A DNA stretch of 15,608 nucleotides from assembly GCA_910579435.1 (NCBI GenBank), contig CAJTVF010000059.1:1-15608 (forward strand), read 5' to 3'. This DNA comes from an uncultured Oscillibacter sp. Lineage in GTDB: Bacteria > Bacillota > Clostridia > Oscillospirales > Oscillospiraceae. Of this stretch, positions 6,638 through 14,451 are shown piece by piece; the first letter of the stretch is position 1; each line of letters opens with the position of its first letter. The translations under genes and the position numbers were made by a program. The notes beneath the pieces were generated by a model. The model worked only from the letters and a program-made list of their open reading frames with translations, was not told the DNA's origin and did not search any database.

Positions 6638-8878
6638 GTGTCCGGACGCTCCGGAGGAAAAAACTGGTCGGCCTCCGTGCTGAGGCGGCGGGGCTGGACC
6701 AACGAGCTGATGAAGCAGCTGCTGCCCAAGCCCCGCATCCTGATGTCCAACGGACGCCCCGTCCGCATATGGAACCAGGAGGAGGTCCGCCGGGCGGAGA
6801 AGGACCGCTCCTTCTCCCAGGCCCGAAGGGACCCGGAGCTGCGGGGAGCCGCCCTCCGGGCCGCTGCCCCCGGCGTGCGGCACGCCAGCCGCCTGCTGGC
6901 CGCGGCCTGGGAGGAGGCGGGAAAGGACCTCTCCTCCGCCCCTTGGCTGCTGGCGGGACACTATCACGCCGCCATCCTGGCCCGGCTGGCCTCGGTGCCC
7001 CGGAGCCGGACCTTTGACCAGAACCAGTCCGTGGGGCAGATGCGGGAGTTTCTTTCCCTGGAGGAGAACTGCACCGGCAAGCGGATGCTGGAGGTGCTGA
7101 AAAATTTCCTCCGGGCGGCGCCGTGGATGGGGGAGTGCTCCGACCACGCCCAGGCCCGGGCGGCCCTGGAGCGCTATCCCCAGGTGCTTCATAGCGCCTC
7201 GGAGCAGGTGCTGGCGGAGTTCATCTCCGCCCAGCCGGAGGCGGACGCGGAGGCCATGCTGAGAGCGGAGGGCTTCCCCGTGTCCCAGCTCCTCCAGGAG
7301 GGCCTGGCGGCGGTCTGGTCCGTGTGGTACGTGCCCCAGGCCATCCGCACCAGCTTGTCCCTGCTCATCGCACTGAATCCCAAGGACGAGTACCCGGAGG
7401 CCCGGGCGATGCGCCGCCATTTCATTTTGCACCTGGGGGGCACCAACACCGGCAAGACCTACGCCGGCTTCCAGCGCCTCAAGCAGGCCCGCAGCGGCGT
7501 GTACCTGGCCCCTTTGCGCCTTTTGGCCCTGGAGGCCCAGGAGACGCTGCTGGAGGCGGGGGTGGATTGCAGCCTGACCACCGGGGAGGAGGAGGATTCC
7601 CGCACCTGGGACACCCACACCGCCGCCACCGCCGAAAAGCTGGATTTGAAGCGCTGCTATGACGTGGCCGTCATCGACGAGTGCCAGATGATCGCTGACG
7701 GCCAGCGGGGCTACGCCTGGACCCGGGCGATATTGGGGGTGCTGTCCCCGGAGGTCCATCTCTGCGCCGCCCCGGAAGCGGAGGACCTGCTGGTCCGCCT
7801 CATTGAGAGCTGCGGCGACAGCTTTGAGGTGGAGGTCCACAAGCGGACCACGCCGCTGATCTGCATGACCCGGACCGTGGACTATCACCGGGTCCAGCCG
7901 GGGGACGCCCTTATCACCTTTTCCAAGGTGGGGGTCCTCAGCGTGGCGGAGGACCTGCGCCAGAGCGGGAAGGAGCCCGCTATCATCTATGGGGCCCTGC
8001 CCTACTCCACCCGGCGGCGGCAGATGGAGGGCTTTTTAAAGGGGGAGATGGAATATATCGTCTCCACCGACGCCATCGGCATGGGGCTGAACCTGCCCAT
8101 CCGGCGGATCATCTTCCTGGAGACGGAGAAATTCGACGGCGTGGAGCGCCGGGAGCTGAAGCCGGAGGAAATCCGCCAGATTGCCGGGCGGGCGGGCCGC
8201 TTCGGCATGTACAACAAAGGCTACGTGGGGGCCGCCCAGGGATTGCCCATCATCCGGGCGGGGCTGGAGGCGGTGATCCCGCCGCTGGACTATGCCGTGG
8301 CGGGGTTCTCGGACCTGGTGCTCCAGGCGGAGTTCGACCTGCTGGAGGTGCTGACGGAGTGGAACAAGATGCCCACGGTGGAGCCCTACCGGAAGCTGGA
8401 CATCTCCCGGTATATCGCGCTGATCTCCAAGATGCGGGAGATGGGCTTCACCCTCACCCGGGAGCAGGAGCTGCGGGCGGCGAACATCCCCTTTGACGAG
8501 ACGGAGGAGGCCCTCCGGGAGCTGTTCTTCTCTTTTCTGCGCCGCTGGCAGCAGGGGGAGGACGTCGAGCAGCCCGGCCTCCCGGAGGGGGACCCCACCC
8601 TGCCGGAGCTGGAGCTGTACTACCGGAAGCTGGACCTTTATTTCTCCTTTGCCAAGGCCTTTGACTGCCCGGTGGACGAGGACCGGCTCTACGACAGCCG
8701 GGAACAGGTGGCGGACGAGATCAACGAGATTCTGCTCCACCGCCTGCGGAACAACATCCGCTTCTGCCAGCTCTGCGGGAAGGCCCTGCCCCTGTACCAC
8801 CGAGGGCGGCTGTGCGACCCGTGCTTCCAGCGGGAACGAAAGAACCGGGGCCAGCGCTTTGGCCGCAGGGACAATTGA
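6638..8878 (+). CDS. Suv3-like superfamily 2 RNA helicase
   Basis: A 746-residue ATP-dependent helicase of the Suv3/SUPV3L1 type. The family unwinds RNA 3' to 5' and in mitochondria feeds an exoribonuclease; the bacterial role is not established. Residues 1-260 are helical with no clear match. Then come motif I GGTNTGKT (267-274), GVYLAPLRLLALEA (motif Ia, near 287-300), TGEE at 315-318, motif II DECQ (347-350), motif V-type VSTDAIGMGLNLP (475-487) and motif VI QIAGRAGR (514-521). The HLGGTNTGKTY and CSLTTGEE context is what distinguishes Suv3 from other DExH helicases. The C-terminus holds two CxxC pairs (C710/C713 and C726/C729), probably a zinc ribbon, then a basic tail. Translation starts at GTG, supported by GGAGGAAAGGGG just upstream. 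The gene has its own promoter and terminator and is monocistronic. High confidence in the family, low for partner and target. Confidence 0.9.
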   Translation: MSGRSGGKNWSASVLRRRGWTNELMKQLLPKPRILMSNGRPVRIWNQEEVRRAEKDRSFSQARRDPELRGAALRAAAPGVRHASRLLAAAWEEAGKDLSSAPWLLAGHYHAAILARLASVPRSRTFDQNQSVGQMREFLSLEENCTGKRMLEVLKNFLRAAPWMGECSDHAQARAALERYPQVLHSASEQVLAEFISAQPEADAEAMLRAEGFPVSQLLQEGLAAVWSVWYVPQAIRTSLSLLIALNPKDEYPEARAMRRHFILHLGGTNTGKTYAGFQRLKQARSGVYLAPLRLLALEAQETLLEAGVDCSLTTGEEEDSRTWDTHTAATAEKLDLKRCYDVAVIDECQMIADGQRGYAWTRAILGVLSPEVHLCAAPEAEDLLVRLIESCGDSFEVEVHKRTTPLICMTRTVDYHRVQPGDALITFSKVGVLSVAEDLRQSGKEPAIIYGALPYSTRRRQMEGFLKGEMEYIVSTDAIGMGLNLPIRRIIFLETEKFDGVERRELKPEEIRQIAGRAGRFGMYNKGYVGAAQGLPIIRAGLEAVIPPLDYAVAGFSDLVLQAEFDLLEVLTEWNKMPTVEPYRKLDISRYIALISKMREMGFTLTREQELRAANIPFDETEEALRELFFSFLRRWQQGEDVEQPGLPEGDPTLPELELYYRKLDLYFSFAKAFDCPVDEDRLYDSREQVADEINEILLHRLRNNIRFCQLCGKALPLYHRGRLCDPCFQRERKNRGQRFGRRDN

Positions 8879-8919
8879 ACGGAGGCGGAGCCGGTTTGGC
8901 GGCTCCGCCTCCGTTTTTG
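8879..8919 (+). terminator. Rho-independent terminator after the helicase
   Basis: A 15-bp GC-rich stem (8879-8893 with 8900-8914) and a 6-nt loop are followed by a run of T (8914-8918). The stem begins right after the helicase stop. The symmetric stem also abuts the stop codon of the convergent ribokinase gene, although the T-run on that strand is poor. Confidence 0.9.
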
Positions 8920-9819
8920 TCAATCTCCCATCTCCGCCAGGACCTCCGCCCGGGAGGGGATGGAGGGCGCGGCCCCGGGCCGGGTGACGGCGATGGCCGC
9001 GGCGGAGGAGGCGTATTTCATAGACCATTCCACGCTCCGCCCGCTCAGCACCCCGGCCAGGAAGAAGCCGGTATAGGTATCCCCCGCCGCCGTGGTGTCC
9101 ACGGCCCGGACGGGGACGGCGGCCTGCCGGACCAGCCGGGTTCCGTCGGCGAAAAGCGAGCCCTGAGAGCCCAGGGTCAGCACCACCGCCGTGGAGGGAA
9201 GGGCCAGCGCCGCCGCCAGGTCCTCTCCCGCCTCCGGGACGGGCTTCCCCAGGCCCTGTAAGAGCTGGGCCGCCTCGATCTCGTTTAAGAGCAGGTAGTT
9301 GGCGAGAGGCAGCAGGGGAAGGAGGCCGTCCTCCATGGGAGAGGGGTTCAGGGCCACGGTCAGGCCCCGCTCCCTGGCCCGCTCCGCCAGATAGGGAAGC
9401 TCGCTGGTCTCGTTTTGCAGCGCCAGGGCGTCCCCGGGGCCGAAGTCCGAGAGGACCCGGTCGATCTGCTCCCGGGTAATCCGGCGGTTGGCCCCGCCGT
9501 AAAGCAGGATGCAGTTTTCCCCGGAGGGGGTCCGCTGGATGATGGCATGGCCGGTCCGTGCGTCCTCCAAGACCTCCACAGACTCCGTGCGGACACCCGC
9601 CTCCCGAAGCTCCTCCAGGAGGAACAGGCCGTCCCGCCCGACGGCCCCGGCATGCCGGACCTCCAGCCCGGCCCGGGCCAGGGCGATGGACTGGTTTAAG
9701 CCCTTGCCGCCGCTGAACCGGCTGAGGGATGCGGCGGCCAGCGTTTCCCCGCCGCCGGCGAAATGGGGAACCTGATAGACGTAGTCAATGTTCAGCGAGC
9801 CGAAGCAGAGGACCTTCAT
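8920..9819 (-). CDS. rbsK: Ribokinase (PfkB family)
   Basis: A 299-residue sugar kinase expected to convert D-ribose and ATP to ribose 5-phosphate. The PfkB signatures are present. SLNID near the N-terminus (8-12) and GGKGLNQSIA (37-46) fit the ribose-binding residues of ribokinases. DTTAAGDTYTG (241-251) is the second signature, with catalytic Asp247; the usual DTTGAGD has A in place of the first G. The length matches the family. The ATG overlaps the stop of the upstream nucleoside hydrolase by 4 bp (ATGA), so the two are translationally coupled, and the neighbour supplies the ribose. That context supports ribokinase over other PfkB kinases, though a deoxyribose or nucleoside specificity cannot be excluded. 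Confidence 0.9.
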   Translation of the reverse strand: MKVLCFGSLNIDYVYQVPHFAGGGETLAAASLSRFSGGKGLNQSIALARAGLEVRHAGAVGRDGLFLLEELREAGVRTESVEVLEDARTGHAIIQRTPSGENCILLYGGANRRITREQIDRVLSDFGPGDALALQNETSELPYLAERARERGLTVALNPSPMEDGLLPLLPLANYLLLNEIEAAQLLQGLGKPVPEAGEDLAAALALPSTAVVLTLGSQGSLFADGTRLVRQAAVPVRAVDTTAAGDTYTGFFLAGVLSGRSVEWSMKYASSAAAIAVTRPGAAPSIPSRAEVLAEMGD

Positions 9820-10769
9820 GCGTCCGCCTCCGTCCCGCCATAGCGGCGCAGCCCGGCCTCGATGAGGTCCCAGAAGCGCTCCGCGTCGATGTCCACCGCC
9901 ACGTCCGCCGTGGCGGGGAGGCCCAGGTAGCCGAAGGCGTCGCAGTTCGTCCGCCCGTAGGAGTCCCCGCGGCTCAGGTCAACGCGGACGTTCATGGGCT
10001 TGGTGGCCACCAGCGCCGGGTCCAGAAGAAAGGCGATGGTGACGGGGTCGTGCAGGGGCCCGCCCTCCCAGCCGAAGACCTCCTTCTGGGTCTTGCAGAA
10101 GTGCTTCATCAGGTCCACGAAGAGCCGGGAGGCGCGGGTGTCCGCCTTCGCCATCCGCTCCACAATTTCGGGATAGCAGAGGACCTTCCGGGTCACGTCC
10201 AGGCCGATCATGGTAATGGGACGGCCGGAGGTGAAGCAGACATGGGCGGCTTCCGGGTCGGCCAGGATATTGAACTCCGCCGCCGGAGTGACGTTCCCGT
10301 TGGTGTAGGAGCCGCCCATCAGGACAATCCTTTGGATTTTTTCCACGACTCCGGGCTCCATCCGCATGGCCATGGCCAGGTTCGTCATGGGGCCGGAGGT
10401 GACCACGGTGATCTCCCCCTCTGAGGCCAGCAGCGCGCGGGAGAGATAGCTTACCGCGTGTTCCCGCTCCACCGTTTTCCGCAGGGGTGGGAAGACCGGC
10501 CCGTCCAGGCCTGTTTCGCCGTGGATGTCCCCTGCCGTCACCCGGTCCCGGACCATGGGCTGGCCGCAGCCCGCGTAGACCGGGACGTCCTCCCGGCCCA
10601 GCCATTGCAGCACATGGCAGGCGTTCCGCGCGGTGTTGTCCAGGGTCTGGTTTCCTGCGGCGACGGTGACGCCCAGGAGCTCCAGCTCCGGGCTGTTGGC
10701 CGCCAGCATGAGGGCGACGGCGTCGTCGTGCCCGGGGTCGCAGTCATAGATGATCTTTTGTTTTGCCAT
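9816..10769 (-). CDS. iunH: Nucleoside hydrolase, IunH/Rih family
   Basis: A 317-residue enzyme expected to hydrolyse the N-glycosidic bond of ribonucleosides, giving free base and ribose. The N-terminal calcium/ribose site DCDPGHDDA (9-17) is intact. Other family marks are TSGPMTNLA (124-132), the MGGSY strand (151-155), AEFNILADPEAA (164-175) and the active-site histidine at 240 in PLHDPV. The reading frame is open to 11069, but the ATG at 10769 is chosen: homology begins there and a purine-rich GGGAGAGG lies just upstream. It is the first gene of a two-gene operon with ribokinase, divergent from the AraC-type regulator. Purine versus pyrimidine preference cannot be read from sequence. Confidence 0.92.
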   Translation of the reverse strand: MAKQKIIYDCDPGHDDAVALMLAANSPELELLGVTVAAGNQTLDNTARNACHVLQWLGREDVPVYAGCGQPMVRDRVTAGDIHGETGLDGPVFPPLRKTVEREHAVSYLSRALLASEGEITVVTSGPMTNLAMAMRMEPGVVEKIQRIVLMGGSYTNGNVTPAAEFNILADPEAAHVCFTSGRPITMIGLDVTRKVLCYPEIVERMAKADTRASRLFVDLMKHFCKTQKEVFGWEGGPLHDPVTIAFLLDPALVATKPMNVRVDLSRGDSYGRTNCDAFGYLGLPATADVAVDIDAERFWDLIEAGLRRYGGTEADA

Positions 10770-10822
10770 AGATGCCTCTCCCTTTCCAAACGGTTTCATT
10801 CCGGTCTCGTCGCATCCATGGT

Positions 10823-10852
10823 AACATATCCCCCATTTGATTGCAACGGCAA
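10823..10852 (-). promoter_or_regulatory. Candidate promoter for the nucleoside hydrolase-ribokinase operon
   Basis: On the minus strand there is TTGCCG (10847-10852), an 18-nt spacer and TATGTT (10823-10828). Each hexamer matches 4 of 6 consensus bases. The start would be near 10816, about 45 nt before the ATG. A short AAACCGTTT symmetry at about 10788-10796 lies within the leader and might be an operator half, which is not provable from one site. Confidence 0.35.
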
Positions 10853-10940
10853 AGTGTGGGCCGGGTCTGGGCCGCTTTGCCGCTTGGGGCGGCGGCGCGT
10901 TTTCTGGAACGGCAGCCAGCACTGTAAATTTTGCGGCGGC

Positions 10941-10970
10941 TTGACTTTCTCCCCTTTGATGGAATATCTT
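10941..10970 (+). promoter_or_regulatory. Candidate promoter for the AraC-type regulator
   Basis: The -35 TTGACT (10941-10946, 5 of 6), an 18-nt spacer and TATCTT (10965-10970, 4 of 6) lie about 95 nt before the regulator ATG. It stands back to back with the operon promoter at 10823-10852, leaving about 90 bp between the two -35 boxes for regulator binding. Confidence 0.4.
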
Positions 10971-11068
10971 AAAAGAAGAACAAAGCCGGGCCTCCGGCGG
11001 GTTAGAAACAGGCCCCCGGGATTCCCGGCCCGGGGAATACCCGCCTGGCGGACGAGGGAGGAAGCGCA

Positions 11069-11965
11069 ATGGAAGAAAGCCGCGTTCTGCACCTGCAAAA
11101 GCAATATCAGAAGTTCTCCGACTTCTATCTCTGCTACTGCGGCCACGCCCGCTGCGAGCCCCTGCACAGCTGCGGCCCGGCAGTCCGGCCCAACTACCTC
11201 CTCCACTATATCCTGGACGGCAGCGGCACCTACCGCGTGGAGGATCAGGAGTTCCTGCTCCACAAGGGAGAGGGCTTCCTCATTGAGCCCAACCGGCAGA
11301 CCTTCTACCAGGCCGGCGGGGAGGAGCCCTGGACCTATCTCTGGATCGGCTTCGACGGGGCGAAGTGCGGAAGCTGCCTGCGGAGCCTGGGCCTGGGGGA
11401 CGGCCGCCTGACCTTCCGCTGTGAGGACGGCGGAGAGCTTTTGAAGCTGGTGGAGTCCATGCTGGCCTACAGCCGGTCCGACGCCGAGGCGGACTTTATG
11501 CTCCAGTCCCTGCTGTGCCGCTTCTTTGCCCATCTCGCCAGGGGCATCTCCCGGGGGCCGGAGCAGCGCATGACCAGGCGGGAGCGGGAAAACCTGTATA
11601 TCCACCAGGCCATGGAGTACATTCGGAACAACTACGCCAACGGCATCACGGTGGCGGACGTCGCGGGCTATGTGGCGCTGAACCGGAGCTATCTCTTCAC
11701 CCTGTTCCGGCGGGTGCTGGGGGTCTCCCCCCAGGAGTGCCTGACGCAGTTCCGCCTGACCTGGGCCAGGGAACAGCTGACGCTGACCGACGCCTCCGTG
11801 GCCAACATCGCCCTGAGCTGCGGCTACCAGGACCCCCAGGTTTTCTCCAAGGCCTTTAAGCGGCTGTTCGGCGTCACGCCGGTGAAGTACCGGAAGCGGG
11901 ACCGGGAGCAGGCCCGGCGCAGTCTGGAGCACCTGGCGGAAAGGGCGGAGAAAGCGGCTCCATAA
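11069..11965 (+). CDS. AraC-family transcriptional regulator with cupin sensor domain
   Basis: A 298-residue DNA-binding protein. The N-terminal half (about 20-130) is an AraC-type cupin that would bind a sugar: NYLLHYILDGSGTYRV, then a strand with KGEGFLIEPNRQTFYQ, then WTYLWIGFDG. The C-terminal half (about 185-285) holds two helix-turn-helix units: ITVADVAGYVALNRSYLFTLF, then SVANIALSCGYQDPQVFSKAFKRLFGVTPVKYR, the HTH_18 signature. The ATG follows GGGAGGAAG by 8 nt. It is divergent from the nucleoside salvage operon and convergent with the GH36 gene. AraC regulators of this design commonly control nearby glycosidase genes, so the GH36 enzyme is a natural candidate, but the divergent arrangement also allows control of the salvage operon. 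Confidence 0.92.
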   Translation: MEESRVLHLQKQYQKFSDFYLCYCGHARCEPLHSCGPAVRPNYLLHYILDGSGTYRVEDQEFLLHKGEGFLIEPNRQTFYQAGGEEPWTYLWIGFDGAKCGSCLRSLGLGDGRLTFRCEDGGELLKLVESMLAYSRSDAEADFMLQSLLCRFFAHLARGISRGPEQRMTRRERENLYIHQAMEYIRNNYANGITVADVAGYVALNRSYLFTLFRRVLGVSPQECLTQFRLTWAREQLTLTDASVANIALSCGYQDPQVFSKAFKRLFGVTPVKYRKRDREQARRSLEHLAERAEKAAP

Positions 11966-11978
11966 ATGCCGAAATAAG

Positions 11979-12010
11979 ACCGGGCCGCCCCGCAGGGCGG
12001 CCCGGTTTTA
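11979..12010 (+). terminator. Rho-independent terminator after the AraC regulator
   Basis: A perfect 12-bp GC-rich stem (11979-11990 with 11995-12006) and a CGCA loop are followed by TTTTAT. It begins 14 nt after the regulator stop codon. Confidence 0.85.
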
Positions 12011-12038
12011 TAGGGGAACGGAGGACCGCGCATCAAGG

Positions 12039-12054
12039 AGCCTCCGGGGAGGCT
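12039..12054 (-). terminator. Possible weak terminator after the GH36 gene
   Basis: A 6-bp stem, AGCCTC with GAGGCT, and a 4-nt loop lie directly next to the GH36 stop codon. There is no T-run on the minus strand, so it may only be a 3'-end stabiliser, with actual termination at the larger hairpin at 11979-12006. Confidence 0.3.
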
Positions 12055-14271
12055 TCACGCTTTCAGCACGAAAACATGAGAGTCAAAGTCGCAGATCGGC
12101 CGCTCGCCGGACTGACCGTCGCCCGCGCCGCTGTCGGAGGTCACGAGGCCCACGGTCATCAGCTCGTCGCCGTAGTGGGCTTCGCCGCCGTCCACGGTGT
12201 AGCTCTGCCCGGGGTCCAGACCCTGGAGCTTCACCCGGCGGCAGGGGCCGTTGGTCTCGCTGAGGAGGCGGTACCAGCCCACCAGGGCGGTCTTTTTGTC
12301 CGGGCTCACCGCCATCCAGGCGGTGAAATTCCCGTCATAGGGAGAGCGGAGGCGGTAGAAGTCGCCGAACTGGATGACCTCCCGGTACTGCTTCATGAAG
12401 GCGATCTGTTCCCGGACCTGCTCCCGCTCCGCGGCGGTGAGCCTGGTGGGGTCCAGCTCATAGCCGAAGGTGCCGAAATACGCCACGTTGGCCCGGGTGG
12501 ACAGGGGGGTGACGCGCCTCACCTGATGGTTAGGCACGGCGGACACGTGGGCCCCGATGGAGCTGATGGGATAGCAGAAGGAGGTGCCGTACTGGATCTT
12601 CAGCCGCTCCACGGCGTCGGAGTTGTCGGAGACCCAGCCCTGGGGGGCGTAGTACAGCATGCCGGGGTCAAAGCGCCCGCCGCCGGAGGCGCAGGACTCG
12701 AAGAGCACGTGGGGGAAATTGGCGGTCAGCCGCTTGTACAGGCGGTAGACGCCCAGGATATAGCGGTGGAACAGCTCCCCCTGCCGGTCCGCCGGCAGGG
12801 CCTCGGAGAAGGGCTCGGTGATGCTGCGGTTCATGTCCCACTTGACATAGGAGATGTTGGCCTCGGCGAGGAGCTTTGCCATTTGGTCATAGATGCAGTC
12901 CACCACCTCGGGCCGGGAGAAGTCCAGCACGTATTGGTTCCGGCCCTGGGACTCCCGCCGGTCCGGGACGTGGATAATCCAGTCCGGGTGGGCCCGGTAG
13001 AGGCCGGAATCCTTGTTGACCATCTCCGGCTCGAACCAGAGGCCGAACTGCATGCCCAGATCGTTAACGCGCCGGGCCAGGCCGGAGAGACCGTCCGGCA
13101 GACGGTCCCGATTGGGGGTCCAGTCCCCCAGTCCGGCGAAGTCGTTTTGCCGGGCGCCGAACCAGCCGTCGTCCAGGACGAAGAGCTCCGCGCCGTCCGC
13201 CCGGGCGGCCCCGGCAATTTCCAGCAGCTTGTCCTGGGTGAAGCCGAAATAGGTGGCCTCCCAGTTGTTAATGAGAATGGGCCGGGGGCGGTCCCGCCAC
13301 TGTCCCCGGGCCAGGCGGCTGCGGTAGAGCCGGTGGAAGGCCTGGCTCATGGCGTTCAAGCCCCGACAGGAGTAGACCACGACGGCCTCGGGGGTCTGGA
13401 AGGCTTCGCCGGGGGGCAGCTTCCAGTCGAAGCCGAAGGGGTTGATGCCCAGGGTGACCCGGGTGGTGTCCCAGGTATCCACCTCGGCCTGGGCCAGGAA
13501 GTTGCCGGAGTAAATGAGGGAGAGGCCGATGACCTCGCCCTGGTCCTCGTCCGTGCCGGGGCGGCGGAGCATGATGAAGGGATTGTGGTTATGGGAGGAG
13601 TGGCCCCGGGCGGACTCCACGGACTGGGTGCCCTGCTCCAGGCGGCGGACCTTCATCCAGCGCTCCCGGGCCCAGGCCCCGGAGAAATGGACGAATTCAT
13701 AGCCGCTGTCGGGCAGGTCCAGGCAGAGGCTCATGGCGTGGGTCAGGTGGAGGTCCAGGGTTCCCTCGTTGACGATCCGGGCGGAACGGGCCAGGGCCGG
13801 CCGGTCCGCGAAGAGGGTGTAATGCAGGTCCAGGGAAACGCCCAGCAGCTCATCCCGCAGGCGGACGGTGAGGGTTTCCGCCTCGCTGTCCGCCTCGCAG
13901 TAGGTGGCGGGCAGGCCCTCCAGGGCAGGCTTGCCGGGGGTCACGGTGTGAGAGAGGACCACAAAGTCCGTGATCCGGCTGCCGTTGGGCTGGAGGATTT
14001 GCACGGCGGGGCGGCGGTAATCGGTAGAGCCGTAGGAGGGGTACTCCTGCCGGGTATGCTCCAGGGAGAAGAGCCCGTTGTCTTCGAAAACGCAGGAGGT
14101 CATGGGCCGGCGCCGCATCTCCAGCAGGTGGTCGAAGCTCTCCCGGTCCCGGATGGCCCTGCCGAAGTACAGCTGCCCCAGGGCCCCGTTGGGAAGCACC
14201 TTCATAATATAGCTGATTAGGCCGTTGGTCAGGTGGAAGGTCTGTGTGCTTTCGTGGTAGACGACGCTCAT
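12055..14271 (-). CDS. GH36 alpha-galactosidase
   Basis: A 738-residue cytoplasmic alpha-galactosidase expected to release galactose from raffinose-type oligosaccharides or melibiose. The layout is the standard GH36 one. An N-terminal beta-sandwich (about 1-320) comes first. A (beta/alpha)8 barrel (about 330-660) follows, with NNWEATYF (335-342) and LDDGW (366-370). The nucleophile is Asp479 in YVKWDMNR and the acid/base is Asp549 in WVSDNSDAVERL. These are the positions reported for the Geobacillus enzymes (478 and 548), which supports the start. A C-terminal beta domain completes the protein. The frame stays open to 14376, but the ATG at 14271 has AAAGGAGG 8 nt upstream and begins at the conserved N-terminus. 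It is convergent with the AraC regulator and has no transporter or other galactose gene beside it in this window. Confidence 0.95.
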   Translation of the reverse strand: MSVVYHESTQTFHLTNGLISYIMKVLPNGALGQLYFGRAIRDRESFDHLLEMRRRPMTSCVFEDNGLFSLEHTRQEYPSYGSTDYRRPAVQILQPNGSRITDFVVLSHTVTPGKPALEGLPATYCEADSEAETLTVRLRDELLGVSLDLHYTLFADRPALARSARIVNEGTLDLHLTHAMSLCLDLPDSGYEFVHFSGAWARERWMKVRRLEQGTQSVESARGHSSHNHNPFIMLRRPGTDEDQGEVIGLSLIYSGNFLAQAEVDTWDTTRVTLGINPFGFDWKLPPGEAFQTPEAVVVYSCRGLNAMSQAFHRLYRSRLARGQWRDRPRPILINNWEATYFGFTQDKLLEIAGAARADGAELFVLDDGWFGARQNDFAGLGDWTPNRDRLPDGLSGLARRVNDLGMQFGLWFEPEMVNKDSGLYRAHPDWIIHVPDRRESQGRNQYVLDFSRPEVVDCIYDQMAKLLAEANISYVKWDMNRSITEPFSEALPADRQGELFHRYILGVYRLYKRLTANFPHVLFESCASGGGRFDPGMLYYAPQGWVSDNSDAVERLKIQYGTSFCYPISSIGAHVSAVPNHQVRRVTPLSTRANVAYFGTFGYELDPTRLTAAEREQVREQIAFMKQYREVIQFGDFYRLRSPYDGNFTAWMAVSPDKKTALVGWYRLLSETNGPCRRVKLQGLDPGQSYTVDGGEAHYGDELMTVGLVTSDSGAGDGQSGERPICDFDSHVFVLKA

Positions 14272-14451
14272 GGGGCCGCCTCCTTTATTATAATGATATG
14301 GATATAGGGAATGCGTTTGCCCCCGTTTGGCATGGAGGGCGCGGATACTGCGGGCCTCTTCTCCATGCTGGTGCATGCCTTGGGAAGCACGGGGGTCCCT
14401 ATCTTCTTATAGCTGATTTTAGCAGGAGGACGGAAAACATGTGATGGAAAA

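Noticed and set aside
6521..7888. 455-codon minus-strand frame opposite the helicase
   Set aside because: Antisense to the Suv3-like gene, His/Leu/Gly-rich and without domains.
10786..10798. Possible LacI/CcpA-type operator around AAACCGTTT
   Set aside because: Only a 9-nt symmetry with no second copy in the window; too weak to call a binding site.
10770..11069. N-terminal extension of the nucleoside hydrolase frame
   Set aside because: The extra 100 codons have no homology and would overlap the divergent promoter region; the ATG at 10769 begins right at the conserved N-terminus.
10796..11932. 378-codon minus-strand frame opposite the AraC regulator
   Set aside because: Covers the regulator in antisense; the regulator has clear HTH motifs and an RBS.
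12076..14220. 714-codon plus-strand open frame opposite the GH36 gene
   Set aside because: Antisense to a gene with intact catalytic motifs; composition typical of a third-position GC shadow.
14283..14292. TATAAT on the minus strand just before the GH36 RBS
   Set aside because: It overlaps or abuts the ribosome binding site, so a start from it would remove the leader needed for translation.
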